Assembly: GCA_036526135.1 (NCBI GenBank)
Contig: DATCZA010000068.1
Location: forward strand, 62,001-126,000
Direction of reading: 5' to 3'
Source: UBA2965 sp036526135
GTDB lineage: Bacteria; Pseudomonadota; Gammaproteobacteria; Pseudomonadales; Azotimanducaceae
DNA: 64,000 nucleotides
Shown here: piece by piece, positions 24,002 to 31,938 of the stretch
Position numbering within the stretch: position 1 is the stretch's first letter
Layout: each line of letters opens with the position of its first letter
Notes under the pieces: generated by a model
Databases searched by the model: none
What the model was told of the DNA's origin: nothing
What the model saw: the letters and a program-made list of their open reading frames with translations, nothing else
Program-made: the position numbers and the translations under genes

Positions 24002-25255
24002 ATGACCAAGTCAGACCATCATCAGATCCTGATCATCGGCGGCGGGGCGGCAGGAATTACGGTTGCCGCCAGCCTCAAGCGCAGACAGGGACGGCACGAC
24101 CTCGACATCGGAATCGTCGAGCCGTCCGAGCATCACTACTACCAGCCGGCGCTGACGCTCGTCGGCGCGGGCACTTACCCTCTCGAGAAGACCCGCCGGG
24201 CGGAGTCGCGGCTGATCCCGCCAGGCGTGGCGTGGCATCGGGACTCGGCAACCGGTTTCGATCCGGAGTCCAACTCGGTGACCCTGGCCTCCGGGGCGAG
24301 GTTGTCCTACGACTACCTGGTGGTCTGCCCGGGCCTGGAGCTCAACTGGGAGCGAATTGACGGTCTCCGGGAAACCCTGGGGAGCAACGGCGTCTGCAGC
24401 AACTACTCGCCCGACCACGTCGAGTACACGTGGCAATGCCTGCAGTCACTTCAGGAAGGCGCCACCGCGCTGTTCACTCAAGCGCCACTGCCGTTCAAGT
24501 GCCCGGGAGCGCCTCAGAAGATCGCCTACCTGGCCGCCGATCATCTGCAGCGCCGCGGGCTGCTCGGAAGCTGCCATCTGCACTTTCTCACCCACGGCCC
24601 CGCTCTGTTTGCGGTGCCGCTGTTCGCAGCGGAGCTGAGCAAGGTGGCCGAGCGCTGGGGCATCGACGTCCATTTTCAGACCAACCTGATCAGGGTGGAC
24701 GGGCCCGCACGGCAGGCCACCTTCGAAAAGGTCGGCGGCGAAGGAGAGGGAGAAGAGGTCACCATGACCTTCGACATGCTGCACGCAACCCCGTATCAGA
24801 GCCCGCCCGCGGCCGTGAAGGAGAGCCCCCTGGCCAACGAGGCAGGCTGGGTCGACGTGCACCAGCACAGCATGCAGCACACCACCTACGCCAACGTTTT
24901 CGGGCTGGGGGACGCCTGCTCGACCCCAAACTCCAAGACGGCGGCTGCCGTGCGCAAGCAGGCGCCGGTGGTGGTGCGCAATCTGCTCCACCTGCTCGAC
25001 GGCGGCAGCGTCGAGGAAGCTTACGACGGCTACGGCTCGTGCCCCCTGACCACCGCGTACGGCAAGGTCCTGCTGGCCGAGTTCACCTACGGGGGAAAGG
25101 TTACGCCGACCTTCCCGCTGGACCCGCGCAAGGAGCGAAGAAGCATGTGGTGGGTGAAGAAGACGGCGCTGCCGATCATGTACTGGGACTACATGCTGCG
25201 AGGTCACGAGGCGTTCCCGGGCCACGACACGGAGTACGAAGCGCCGCCGGTGTGA
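24002..25255 (+). CDS. Sulfide:quinone oxidoreductase-like flavoprotein
   Basis: Membrane-associated FAD enzyme that oxidises sulfide and passes electrons to quinone. The 417-residue protein has the FAD dinucleotide motif IIGGGAAGITVA (about 11-22), EHHYYQPALTLVG typical of SQR, then PFKCPGAPQKIAYL with a conserved redox cysteine, NVFGLGDACSTPNSKTAAAVRKQAP (second FAD-binding segment) and GYGSCPLTTAYGKVLLAEF with another conserved cysteine. The C-terminus ends in amphipathic sequence (MWWVKKTALPIMYWDYML) expected for membrane contact. The frame is open from 23699; the ATG at 24002 starts just before the FAD motif. Detoxification or energy use cannot be told apart here. Confidence 0.88.
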   Translation: MTKSDHHQILIIGGGAAGITVAASLKRRQGRHDLDIGIVEPSEHHYYQPALTLVGAGTYPLEKTRRAESRLIPPGVAWHRDSATGFDPESNSVTLASGARLSYDYLVVCPGLELNWERIDGLRETLGSNGVCSNYSPDHVEYTWQCLQSLQEGATALFTQAPLPFKCPGAPQKIAYLAADHLQRRGLLGSCHLHFLTHGPALFAVPLFAAELSKVAERWGIDVHFQTNLIRVDGPARQATFEKVGGEGEGEEVTMTFDMLHATPYQSPPAAVKESPLANEAGWVDVHQHSMQHTTYANVFGLGDACSTPNSKTAAAVRKQAPVVVRNLLHLLDGGSVEEAYDGYGSCPLTTAYGKVLLAEFTYGGKVTPTFPLDPRKERRSMWWVKKTALPIMYWDYMLRGHEAFPGHDTEYEAPPV

Positions 25256-25271
25256 GCGGGCTAGGGCGAGT

Positions 25272-26159
25272 TCAGGCGAGAAGCGTCGCCAGCATCTTCC
25301 TCAGCTCGGCGACGAACGCCAGCGGCTGGTCCAGGAACAGATGGTGCTGTGCTTCCGGCAGCGCCACGGCCGGGAAGTCCTGGGCAATGAGCTCGCGCAT
25401 GTAGTCTTCCGTGCGAGCCGAGAACAGCTCGCTTTCCGCTCCGTAGATGAGGCCCGTGGGCACGTCCAGATGCCGGTAGTCTTCCGGCGTGCGCTCGACA
25501 TCCTTTAGAGTCGACGGCAGGTCCTCGTCGAACTTCCAGGCCCATCCGCCATCCACGGGCATGAGCGAATGACGTGCGATGTACTCGAGAATATAGGCGT
25601 TGTCGCAGCTCTGCGGGGGCTGCACGCGAAAGCGGCCGAGCGCGGTCTCCCGGTCGGGATACACCTTTGACCGCCCTCCCATCGCCGGCCTGTCCGGAAC
25701 CGGCTCCTCCGGATGACGGATTCCGGAATCCACCAGGACCAGTGCCCCGAAACGATCGGGAAAGAGCACGGCCGCTTTGACGGCCATGTAACCGCCGAAG
25801 CTGTGCGCCACCAGGGCTGCACGCTCGTCGAACCCCGCATGGTCACAGACAGCCCTGATCTCCTGGGCGTAGGTGGCGCCGTCGTACTCGTAGCGGTAGT
25901 CGGAGTCGCCCATGCCCGTGAGGTTCATGGCGGCGACCCGATAGCCGTCGAGCAGCTGAGGCGCGATGAAGTCCCACCAGTGGGAGTGGGCGTTCATGCC
26001 GTGGATCAGCAGGATCCCGGGTTTATCCTCGTCGCCCCATAGCTGGTACACCACGTCGCACTCATCGACCTCGACTGACCGGGTCGCGTACTCGGTCTCC
26101 ACCGCCTCGAAGAACCAGTCGGGTATGGAGGCCCCGGAGTCACGATCCCAGCGAGCCAC
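25272..26159 (-). CDS. Alpha/beta hydrolase
   Basis: A 295-residue single-domain hydrolase with LLIHGMNAHSHWW (oxyanion region), nucleophile serine in VAHSFGGYM and a late histidine in EAQHHLFLDQPLAF. The acid is probably in the YGAESELFSARTEDY region. The start is a GTG at 26157-26159, three bases after the stop of the acyl-CoA dehydrogenase gene, so the genes are likely coupled. Esters, lactones or thioesters are possible substrates; the catabolic neighbours suggest a degradation step. Confidence 0.85.
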   Translation of the reverse strand: MARWDRDSGASIPDWFFEAVETEYATRSVEVDECDVVYQLWGDEDKPGILLIHGMNAHSHWWDFIAPQLLDGYRVAAMNLTGMGDSDYRYEYDGATYAQEIRAVCDHAGFDERAALVAHSFGGYMAVKAAVLFPDRFGALVLVDSGIRHPEEPVPDRPAMGGRSKVYPDRETALGRFRVQPPQSCDNAYILEYIARHSLMPVDGGWAWKFDEDLPSTLKDVERTPEDYRHLDVPTGLIYGAESELFSARTEDYMRELIAQDFPAVALPEAQHHLFLDQPLAFVAELRKMLATLLA

Positions 26160-26162
26160 GAT

Positions 26163-27293
26163 CTAAAGCGACCCGAACCGCTTGAGGTGGAAGTCCACGT
26201 TGCCGAACAGCGTGTCGATCATGGTGAGGCGCTTGAAATAGTGGCCTACGTTGAGCTCCTCGGTCATTCCCATCCCGCCGTGCAGCTGGACGGCGTTCTG
26301 GCCGACGAACCTGCCCGACTTGCCCACCTGAACCTTGAACGCCGATACGGCTTTCTGCGCTTCCGGGCCATAGCCCTCGTCCAGGCGCATGGCCGCCATG
26401 TACATCAGAGACTTGGCCTGCTCGTGCTCCATGAACATGTCCACCATGCGATGCTGCAGCACCTGAAACTTGCCGATGGGCTGACCGAACTGCTCGCGGG
26501 TTTTGCAGTACTCCACCGTCGTCTTGTAGAGCACCTCCATGCAGCCCACGGCTTCCGCGCCGACGGCCAGGATGGCCTCGTCGACGACCTGCTCGAGAAT
26601 GGCGAGCCCCTTTCCTTCCTCGCCGATCAACGCATCGCTTCCCACCCGGACGTTCTCCAGCGTCACCTCGGACGCCCGGAAGGCATCTACCGTGGGGTAG
26701 TCGCGCCTGGCCACGCCTTCGGTATCCGCAGGCAGCACGAAGAGGCTGACGCCATCCGCATCCCGCTGGCCGCCGCCCGTGCGGCAGGATACGACCAGAA
26801 AGTCGGCGGACGGGCCGTTCATAACCACGGCTTTGTAACCGTTGATCACGTAGCCGTCACCCTCCGGGGACGCCGTGGTGGTGAGATCGGCAAGGTTGAA
26901 TCGTCCCTGGGGCTCCGCGTACGCCAGGGCACCCTGCAGCGATCCGTCCATGACGCCGGCGAGGTATTTCTCCTTCTGCGACGCGCTGCCGCCGATCTTC
27001 AGCGCGCCCCCGGCGAGAACCACCGTCGCCAGGAAGGGCTCCACGACCAGCCCTTTGCCGAACTGCTCCGACATGATCATCGACTCGATGGCCGTTCCGC
27101 CGAAGCCGCCGTCGGCTTCCGGGAACGGGACCCCGAGCCAGCCGAGCTCGGCAAACGTCCGCCAGTTGTCGCTGGAGAAACCCTGCTCCTCCCGAACCAC
27201 CCGCTGGCGCGCGTCGAACGCGTAGTCGTTCTGGATGAACTTCTCGATGCTGTCCTGCAGCAGCGTCTGCTCGTCGGAAAAAGAAAAATCCAT
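26163..27293 (-). CDS. Acyl-CoA dehydrogenase (subunit 1 of a pair)
   Basis: A 376-residue FAD enzyme of the acyl-CoA dehydrogenase fold: N-terminal helical domain (DFSFSDEQTLLQDSIEKFI), middle beta domain (AYAEPQGRFNLADLTTTA, GYKAVVMNGPSADFLVV) and C-terminal four-helix domain (YCKTREQFGQPIGKFQVLQHRMVDM, QLHGGMGMTEELNVGHYFKRL). It lacks the catalytic-Glu motif of medium-chain enzymes near its end. It sits 9 bases after a second dehydrogenase gene. Adjacent unequal pairs of this kind form alpha2beta2 enzymes in steroid side-chain and pimeloyl-CoA degradation (FadE26/27, PimC/D types). Substrate unknown. Confidence 0.88.
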   Translation of the reverse strand: MDFSFSDEQTLLQDSIEKFIQNDYAFDARQRVVREEQGFSSDNWRTFAELGWLGVPFPEADGGFGGTAIESMIMSEQFGKGLVVEPFLATVVLAGGALKIGGSASQKEKYLAGVMDGSLQGALAYAEPQGRFNLADLTTTASPEGDGYVINGYKAVVMNGPSADFLVVSCRTGGGQRDADGVSLFVLPADTEGVARRDYPTVDAFRASEVTLENVRVGSDALIGEEGKGLAILEQVVDEAILAVGAEAVGCMEVLYKTTVEYCKTREQFGQPIGKFQVLQHRMVDMFMEHEQAKSLMYMAAMRLDEGYGPEAQKAVSAFKVQVGKSGRFVGQNAVQLHGGMGMTEELNVGHYFKRLTMIDTLFGNVDFHLKRFGSL

Positions 27294-27302
27294 AACTTCC
27301 CC

Positions 27303-28502
27303 TCAAAGACCCAGCGCCCGCCGGGCGATGATGTTTTTCTGAACTTCGTTCGACCCGCCGTAAATGCTCCAGGCGCGGCTGAACAGCCAACCCTTGAGCG
27401 CGGCGAGCGCGTGATCGTGACCTACCGGGCCTTCGTTGTCGATCAGCAACTCATCGGGATAGGGCAGCGCGTAGTAGCCGAGGGCCTCCACCATCAACTC
27501 GTTGATGCGCTGGCCGATCTCCGTGCCCTTGATCTTGAGAATGGACGACTCCGGCCCCGGGACCTGGCCCGCCTCGAGGTCTGCAAGAATGCGCAACTCC
27601 AGCATCTCGAGGCCAATCAGCTCGATTTCGAGTTCCCGATAGCGACGCTGGAAGCCTGCGTCTTGCCAGAGACCGTCTGTGCTCGGTTCCTGCCCTTCGG
27701 CAATCTCCCGTACGCGATTGAGCTGCACTCCAGACGTCGCGACCCGGGCCACCCCTGTCCGCTCATGGCTCAGAAGAGCTTTGGCGTAGGTCCAGCCCTG
27801 GTTTTCCTCGCCCACACGATGCGCGACCGGGACGCGGACACCGTCCAGCCGGACGCTGTTCACGCTGTGCTGGCCGCCGAGGATCTCGATGGGATGAACC
27901 TCGACACCCGGCGAGCGCATGTCGATGAGCAGGAAGCTGATTCCCTCCTGGGGCTTGTTCGTCGACGAGGTCCGAGCAAGGCAGAACATCCAGTCCGCCA
28001 CGTGCGCGCCGCTCGTCCAGGTTTTCTCCCCATCGACCGTGTAGTGATCGCCGTCCAGCCGCGCCGTCGTCTTGAGGCTTGCCAGGTCCGATCCCGCTCC
28101 GGGCTCCGAGTAGCCCTGGCACCATTGGACGCGGGCTTCCCGAATGGGCGGGAGAAACTTTTCCTGCTGATCGACGCTTCCCCAACGGCACAGGATGGGT
28201 CCCAGCATCGTTACGCCGAACACGCTCATCTGGGGCGTTTCCGCCCGCACGGTTTCGCGATCCCAGATGAACCGCTGGGTGGGCGTCCAGTCGGTACCGC
28301 CGTGCTCCAAGGGCCAGTTCGGAACGCTCCAACCGCGCGCCACGAGCGCGTCGAACCAGGCCTGCTCCTCGGCGGGGCGATCGAGGCCGTGGGCGGGCAC
28401 GGTGGCCCGGGCCAGGCGAACGTCGGCAGGCCAGTGCCGATCGATGAACGAACGCACCTCGGCCTGAAAGGCAAGGTCGTCTTCGGTGAATCTCATGTCC
28501 AT
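27303..28502 (-). CDS. Acyl-CoA dehydrogenase (subunit 2 of a pair)
   Basis: A 399-residue acyl-CoA dehydrogenase with WCQGYSEPGAGSDLASLKT, DGEKTWTSGAHVADWMFCLART and the C-terminal SIYGGSNEVQKNIIARRALGL. The YGGSNEVQ segment has Gly where medium-chain enzymes carry the catalytic Glu (YEGT); this is usual in the PimC-like branch. It is the first gene of a three-gene minus-strand unit with the second dehydrogenase and the hydrolase. The start is the ATG at 28500-28502 or the one two codons later. Confidence 0.9.
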   Translation of the reverse strand: MDMRFTEDDLAFQAEVRSFIDRHWPADVRLARATVPAHGLDRPAEEQAWFDALVARGWSVPNWPLEHGGTDWTPTQRFIWDRETVRAETPQMSVFGVTMLGPILCRWGSVDQQEKFLPPIREARVQWCQGYSEPGAGSDLASLKTTARLDGDHYTVDGEKTWTSGAHVADWMFCLARTSSTNKPQEGISFLLIDMRSPGVEVHPIEILGGQHSVNSVRLDGVRVPVAHRVGEENQGWTYAKALLSHERTGVARVATSGVQLNRVREIAEGQEPSTDGLWQDAGFQRRYRELEIELIGLEMLELRILADLEAGQVPGPESSILKIKGTEIGQRINELMVEALGYYALPYPDELLIDNEGPVGHDHALAALKGWLFSRAWSIYGGSNEVQKNIIARRALGL

Positions 28503-28694
28503 GGTGGTCCCGCGAAAGTCCCCGAGATGCGAAACCGCGGAATCTTATCAGCTCCTATCTGCGCGGTCTTGGGGCCCGGATCATCGGGTAACGGAGGCCG
28601 GGCTCGCCTCCGAGGACAGGGCAGGCCGCGGGCAACATGCCATTGGCCGCATTCGCTAGAATGACGGCCCAAGCAGCAACGGTTCGGATCCACC

Positions 28695-29318
28695 TTGCAG
28701 GACGACGCCCTTCCCCCGCAGCTTTTCGCCCGGGCCGACGAGTCACCGGATTCGGCCTTCTATCGCGAACCGCGCTTCGTGACGCACATCGACGATGCCA
28801 CCATCGACTGCCTCACGGCCTTCTACCGCACGTTCATCCCCGAGAACGCCGCGGTCCTGGACCTGATGTCGTCCTGGGTATCCCACCTGCCGCCGGAGTG
28901 CAGCTACGCGCGCGTTGCCGGTCTCGGCATGAACGAGGCGGAGCTGGCAGCCAACCCGAGGCTCGACGACCATGTGGTGCACGATCTCAACGCCGCACCG
29001 GAGCTGCCGTACCCGGACAGCGCGTTCGACCGCGTCATCCTGGCGGTTTCGATCCAGTACCTGACACGCCCTGTGGAGGTACTGCGCGAAGCCCTGCGCA
29101 CCCTCAGAGAGGATGGCGAGATCTGCATCGCCATGTCCCACCGCCTGTTTCCAACCAAGGCGATCCTCGCCTTCCACAGGCTCGGCCCCGCCGACCGCGT
29201 GCGGCTGGTATCCACCTATCTGGAGCTCGCCGGTTTTCTGGACGTGCGCTTCGTCGACCGATCCCCCGACGGCGCAGATCCCCTGTGGCTGGTCGTCGGA
29301 CGTCGCGCCGGGCGCTGA
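28695..29318 (+). CDS. Class I SAM-dependent methyltransferase-like protein
   Basis: A 207-residue protein with Rossmann methyltransferase features: motif I region AAVLDLMSSWVSHLP (not the usual glycine-rich loop), motif II-like VVHDLNAAPELPYPDSAFDRVILAVSIQYL and the motif III-like LREDGEICIAMSHRLFPTKA. This LDLMSSW version of motif I is typical of a group of uncharacterised methyltransferase-like proteins. The apparent start is TTG at 28695, and TAGAAT at 28657-28662 could be its -10. It ends 1 base before the convergent HCCA-like gene. Substrate unknown. Confidence 0.78.
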   Translation: MQDDALPPQLFARADESPDSAFYREPRFVTHIDDATIDCLTAFYRTFIPENAAVLDLMSSWVSHLPPECSYARVAGLGMNEAELAANPRLDDHVVHDLNAAPELPYPDSAFDRVILAVSIQYLTRPVEVLREALRTLREDGEICIAMSHRLFPTKAILAFHRLGPADRVRLVSTYLELAGFLDVRFVDRSPDGADPLWLVVGRRAGR

Positions 29319-29319
29319 A

Positions 29320-30000
29320 TCAGATGGGCGGCGCGCCCTGCCGATCCGTGAGCAACCAGCGGACCATCGGCAGATGCGCGCGACCAAGGAAGACTTCGGG
29401 CTCGGGCACCGCGTGGGCCACGACGAGCGAAGGGACATCGAAAACCCCCGCTGCGCTGAGCGCGGAGCGCAGGGCTGCCAGCTCGACGGGGCCGCGCCCG
29501 CTGCGATACTCGTCCCAGCCGGCAACGCGGGCCTGAGCCTGGACGAGCATCGCGGTCACCGATGCCGGCTCCTCAATGTTCAGCGCCCCGCTCCAGTGAC
29601 CCTCCAGCAGGCCGTCGAGCAAAGCGCCGCCCACGGCGGCCGGCTGATCCTGCACCCAGAGCAGCGCGAGCCCGGCAAGCTCGCCCTTAATCTGCCGGTG
29701 CAGGTCCCCCAGATCGATGCTGAGAAGACGGGCGTAGCGGCGCAGGTCCCGCTCCCGATATCGCGCACGATGCCAGCGGTGCCAGGTTCCCCGATCCGCT
29801 TCGGGGCCCGGCTCGGACCGTGCAGGCCAAGGCGGCACCGAATAGGGCAACCATCTCACGTCCATGTCCAGATCGGCGGCGAGCTCGCGCACGCCCGGAA
29901 CGGCCAGATAGGACTCCGGCTGGGTGATGTCCAGGCAGACGGTGAGCGCGGCGGTGAACGTGTAAGCCTCGGTCTCAGCCACGGATCGTTTCTTGCGCAT
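29320..30000 (-). CDS. HCCA-isomerase/DsbA-superfamily protein (paralogue 1)
   Basis: A 226-residue thioredoxin-fold protein related to 2-hydroxychromene-2-carboxylate isomerase and kappa-class GSTs. It has the helical insertion (WHRWHRARYRERDLRRYARLL) and the C-terminal GVFDVPSLVVAHAVPEPEVFLGRAHLPMVRWLL with a cis-proline. The active-site region reads DITQPESYLAVPG, lacking both the CxxC of DsbA and the SPYAYL of its neighbour. The frame extends upstream through the neighbour, but homology starts at MRKKRSVAE (ATG at 30000), giving a 26-base overlap with the upstream gene. It may be a non-catalytic partner. Confidence 0.78.
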   Translation of the reverse strand: MRKKRSVAETEAYTFTAALTVCLDITQPESYLAVPGVRELAADLDMDVRWLPYSVPPWPARSEPGPEADRGTWHRWHRARYRERDLRRYARLLSIDLGDLHRQIKGELAGLALLWVQDQPAAVGGALLDGLLEGHWSGALNIEEPASVTAMLVQAQARVAGWDEYRSGRGPVELAALRSALSAAGVFDVPSLVVAHAVPEPEVFLGRAHLPMVRWLLTDRQGAPPI

Positions 30001-30691
30001 CGAAGTGACGATAGGCCACGTCCGGACAGGGGCCCGGTCGGCCTGTAAGCAACCAGCGTATTCTCGGCAGGTGTTCCCTGCCGAAGTAGAGCTCGCCGTC
30101 GAGCACATAGCTCGGCACGCCGAAGATGCCGGCGGCGAAGATACGCTGCTGCATGACATCGTGCTCGGCACGCCCCTCGCCGCGGGCGAAGTCGACGAAC
30201 CCGTCGGGGTCCGCTCCCGCCTCTGCGAGCACGCCGGCAACAACGGATGCGTCCTCGATGTCGAGCTCGCGCTTCCAGAACCGCTCGTAGGTCAGATCGA
30301 TATAGGCCCGCAGCGGGCCGGCTCCCTGCCCTTTGGCCCACTGCAGACCAATTGATGCAAGGGACGAATCCCAGATCTTCGTGGTGCCCCTGACGGTAAG
30401 GCCCACCAGGTTCGCGTAACGCCGGGCATCGCGATAGGCGTACCTGACCCGGTGCCATTGCTCGGGCGTACGGCGACTCTCGGCAACCGCACCCGAGGCG
30501 TTCAACCGCGCAGAGCCTAAGTAGCTGTTGATGTCGAGCGTGAGCGGCCGCCAGTCCAAGTCGATGCCCAGATCGTCGGCCAGCTGGAATGTGGGGTCCT
30601 TGGCCAGGTAGGCATAAGGGCTCTTGAAGTCGACGTAGACGATGAGCCCCGATGAGCTGCCGAGCGGGTCGAAAGAGGATGTGGACGGCAT
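29975..30691 (-). CDS. HCCA-isomerase/DsbA-superfamily protein (paralogue 2)
   Basis: A 238-residue protein with the family start LIVYVDFKSPYAYLAKDPTFQLADDLGI, where the serine of SPYAYL replaces the first cysteine of DsbA. It also has the LDWRPLTLDI strand, a helical domain and GIFGVPSYVLDGELYFGREHLPRIRWLL at the end. Relatives act as glutathione-dependent isomerases or aid aromatic and fatty-acid catabolism. Start taken at MPSTSSF (30689-30691); an upstream in-frame ATG at 30751 would add a non-homologous leader. It overlaps the second paralogue, so the two are probably made together and may dimerise. Confidence 0.82.
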   Translation of the reverse strand: MPSTSSFDPLGSSSGLIVYVDFKSPYAYLAKDPTFQLADDLGIDLDWRPLTLDINSYLGSARLNASGAVAESRRTPEQWHRVRYAYRDARRYANLVGLTVRGTTKIWDSSLASIGLQWAKGQGAGPLRAYIDLTYERFWKRELDIEDASVVAGVLAEAGADPDGFVDFARGEGRAEHDVMQQRIFAAGIFGVPSYVLDGELYFGREHLPRIRWLLTGRPGPCPDVAYRHFDAQETIRG

Positions 30692-30815
30692 TCGGGCGAT
30701 TGTAGTAGGGGTTGCGCGGCGCGCCAAACCAGGTCGCATGCCAGTCCGCATGGAAAATCCGCAGGAATCTAGGCAACATGCGCCACTGTCTACTCATCTG
30801 GGGACGCCCCCGCAC

Positions 30816-31673
30816 ATGGCCTACAACACGATCCTTTACGACGTCGAAGACGGCGTTCTGACGCTGACCCTAAATCGGCCGGAACGTCTGAACGCGTTCA
30901 ACCACGAGATGCTCAGCGAGATGATCGACGCCTTCGACCGGGCAGATGCAGACGACGAGGTGAGCAGCATCATCGTCACAGGGGCCGGTCGGGCATTCTG
31001 TGCCGGCGCGGACCTCGGCGCCGGCGGCGACACCTTCAATGCGGACGGTCGCGAGGACCGAGCCAGCGGCCTTCACCCGGACGGCGGCGGCCGCCTGACC
31101 CTGCGGATCTACGAGCTCAAGAAGCCGATCATCGCCGCGGTGAACGGGCCCGCCGTCGGCGTGGGCGTGACCATGACGCTGGCCATGGACATCCGCCTGG
31201 CCGCAGACGTGGCCAAGTTCGGCTTCGTCTTTGCACGCCGGGGCATCGTCCCCGAAGCCTGCTCGAGCTACTTCCTGCCACGCATCGTGGGCATCAGCCA
31301 GGCACTGGAATGGTGCTACAGCGGCCGCGTGTTCCCCGCCGAGGAGGCTCTGGCTGGCGGGCTGGTGCGCAGTCTGCACTCGAAGGAGGAGCTGATGCCG
31401 GCAGCAAGAGCCCTCGCCTGCGAGATCGCCGACAATACTTCCGCGATCTCGGTGACGCTGGTGCGCCAAATGATGTGGCGAATGCTGGGCGCGGATCATC
31501 CCATGGAAGCCCACAAGATCGACTCCCGTGGGGTGTACTTCACCGGCAAGTCTCCGGACGCTCGGGAGGGCGTCGAAGCGTTCCTGGAAAAACGGCCCGC
31601 CCGGTTCCCGGGCAAGGTCAGCAGCGATCTGCCGGAATTCTTCCCCTGGTGGGAGGAGAGAACGTTTTCATGA
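30816..31673 (+). CDS. Enoyl-CoA hydratase/isomerase family protein
   Basis: Crotonase-fold protein of 285 residues. It shows LTLNRPERLNAFNHEM, the first oxyanion segment TGAGRAFCAGADLG, the second (VNGPAVGVGVTMTLAMDIRLAAD) and the catalytic acid region ARRGIVPEACSSYFLPRIVG with one of the two usual Glu residues clearly present. The extended C-terminus (RFPGKVSSDLPEFFPWWEER) is common in the EchA-like group used in side-chain beta-oxidation. The ATG at 30816 begins the family homology (MAYNTILYDVEDGV). It is divergent from the HCCA-like pair and followed 10 bases later by the CDGSH gene. Confidence 0.9.
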   Translation: MAYNTILYDVEDGVLTLTLNRPERLNAFNHEMLSEMIDAFDRADADDEVSSIIVTGAGRAFCAGADLGAGGDTFNADGREDRASGLHPDGGGRLTLRIYELKKPIIAAVNGPAVGVGVTMTLAMDIRLAADVAKFGFVFARRGIVPEACSSYFLPRIVGISQALEWCYSGRVFPAEEALAGGLVRSLHSKEELMPAARALACEIADNTSAISVTLVRQMMWRMLGADHPMEAHKIDSRGVYFTGKSPDAREGVEAFLEKRPARFPGKVSSDLPEFFPWWEERTFS

Positions 31674-31683
31674 GGACAACGAC

Positions 31684-31923
31684 ATGAGCTCACCGACCAT
31701 TGCCCAGAAAGCACCCTACGCGGTAGACGTGCAGGCCGGCCGCAAGTATTTCTGGTGCGCCTGCGGACGCAGCGCCAAGCAACCCTTCTGTGACGGTTCC
31801 CACGAGGGCACGGCGCTGACCCCGCTGCCGTACACGGCGGAAAAGGACGCTACGCTCTACTTCTGCGGTTGCAAGCACACCAAGAACGTTCCCCTCTGCG
31901 ACGGCTCCCACAACGACTTGTGA
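31684..31923 (+). CDS. Double-CDGSH iron-sulfur protein
   Basis: A 79-residue soluble protein made of two CDGSH units: CACGRSAKQPFCDGSH and CGCKHTKNVPLCDGSH. Each contains the three Cys and one His that bind a [2Fe-2S] cluster in the mitoNEET/Miner family. The double-motif, membrane-anchor-free form matches Miner2-like or bacterial type proteins, probably holding two clusters in one chain. The frame extends upstream; ATG at 31684 was chosen, 10 bases after the hydratase stop. The function in bacteria is unsettled (redox or iron handling). Confidence 0.93.
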   Translation: MSSPTIAQKAPYAVDVQAGRKYFWCACGRSAKQPFCDGSHEGTALTPLPYTAEKDATLYFCGCKHTKNVPLCDGSHNDL

Positions 31924-31938
31924 TCGTGAAGGATCGCC

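Noticed and set aside
26187..28664. An 825-residue plus-strand frame opposite the acyl-CoA dehydrogenases
   Set aside because: Shadow frame without homology; the minus-strand genes are well-supported enzymes.
28503..28694. A small gene in the spacer before the methyltransferase gene
   Set aside because: No frame with a ribosome site, family features or consistent coding signal; it probably only holds divergent promoters.
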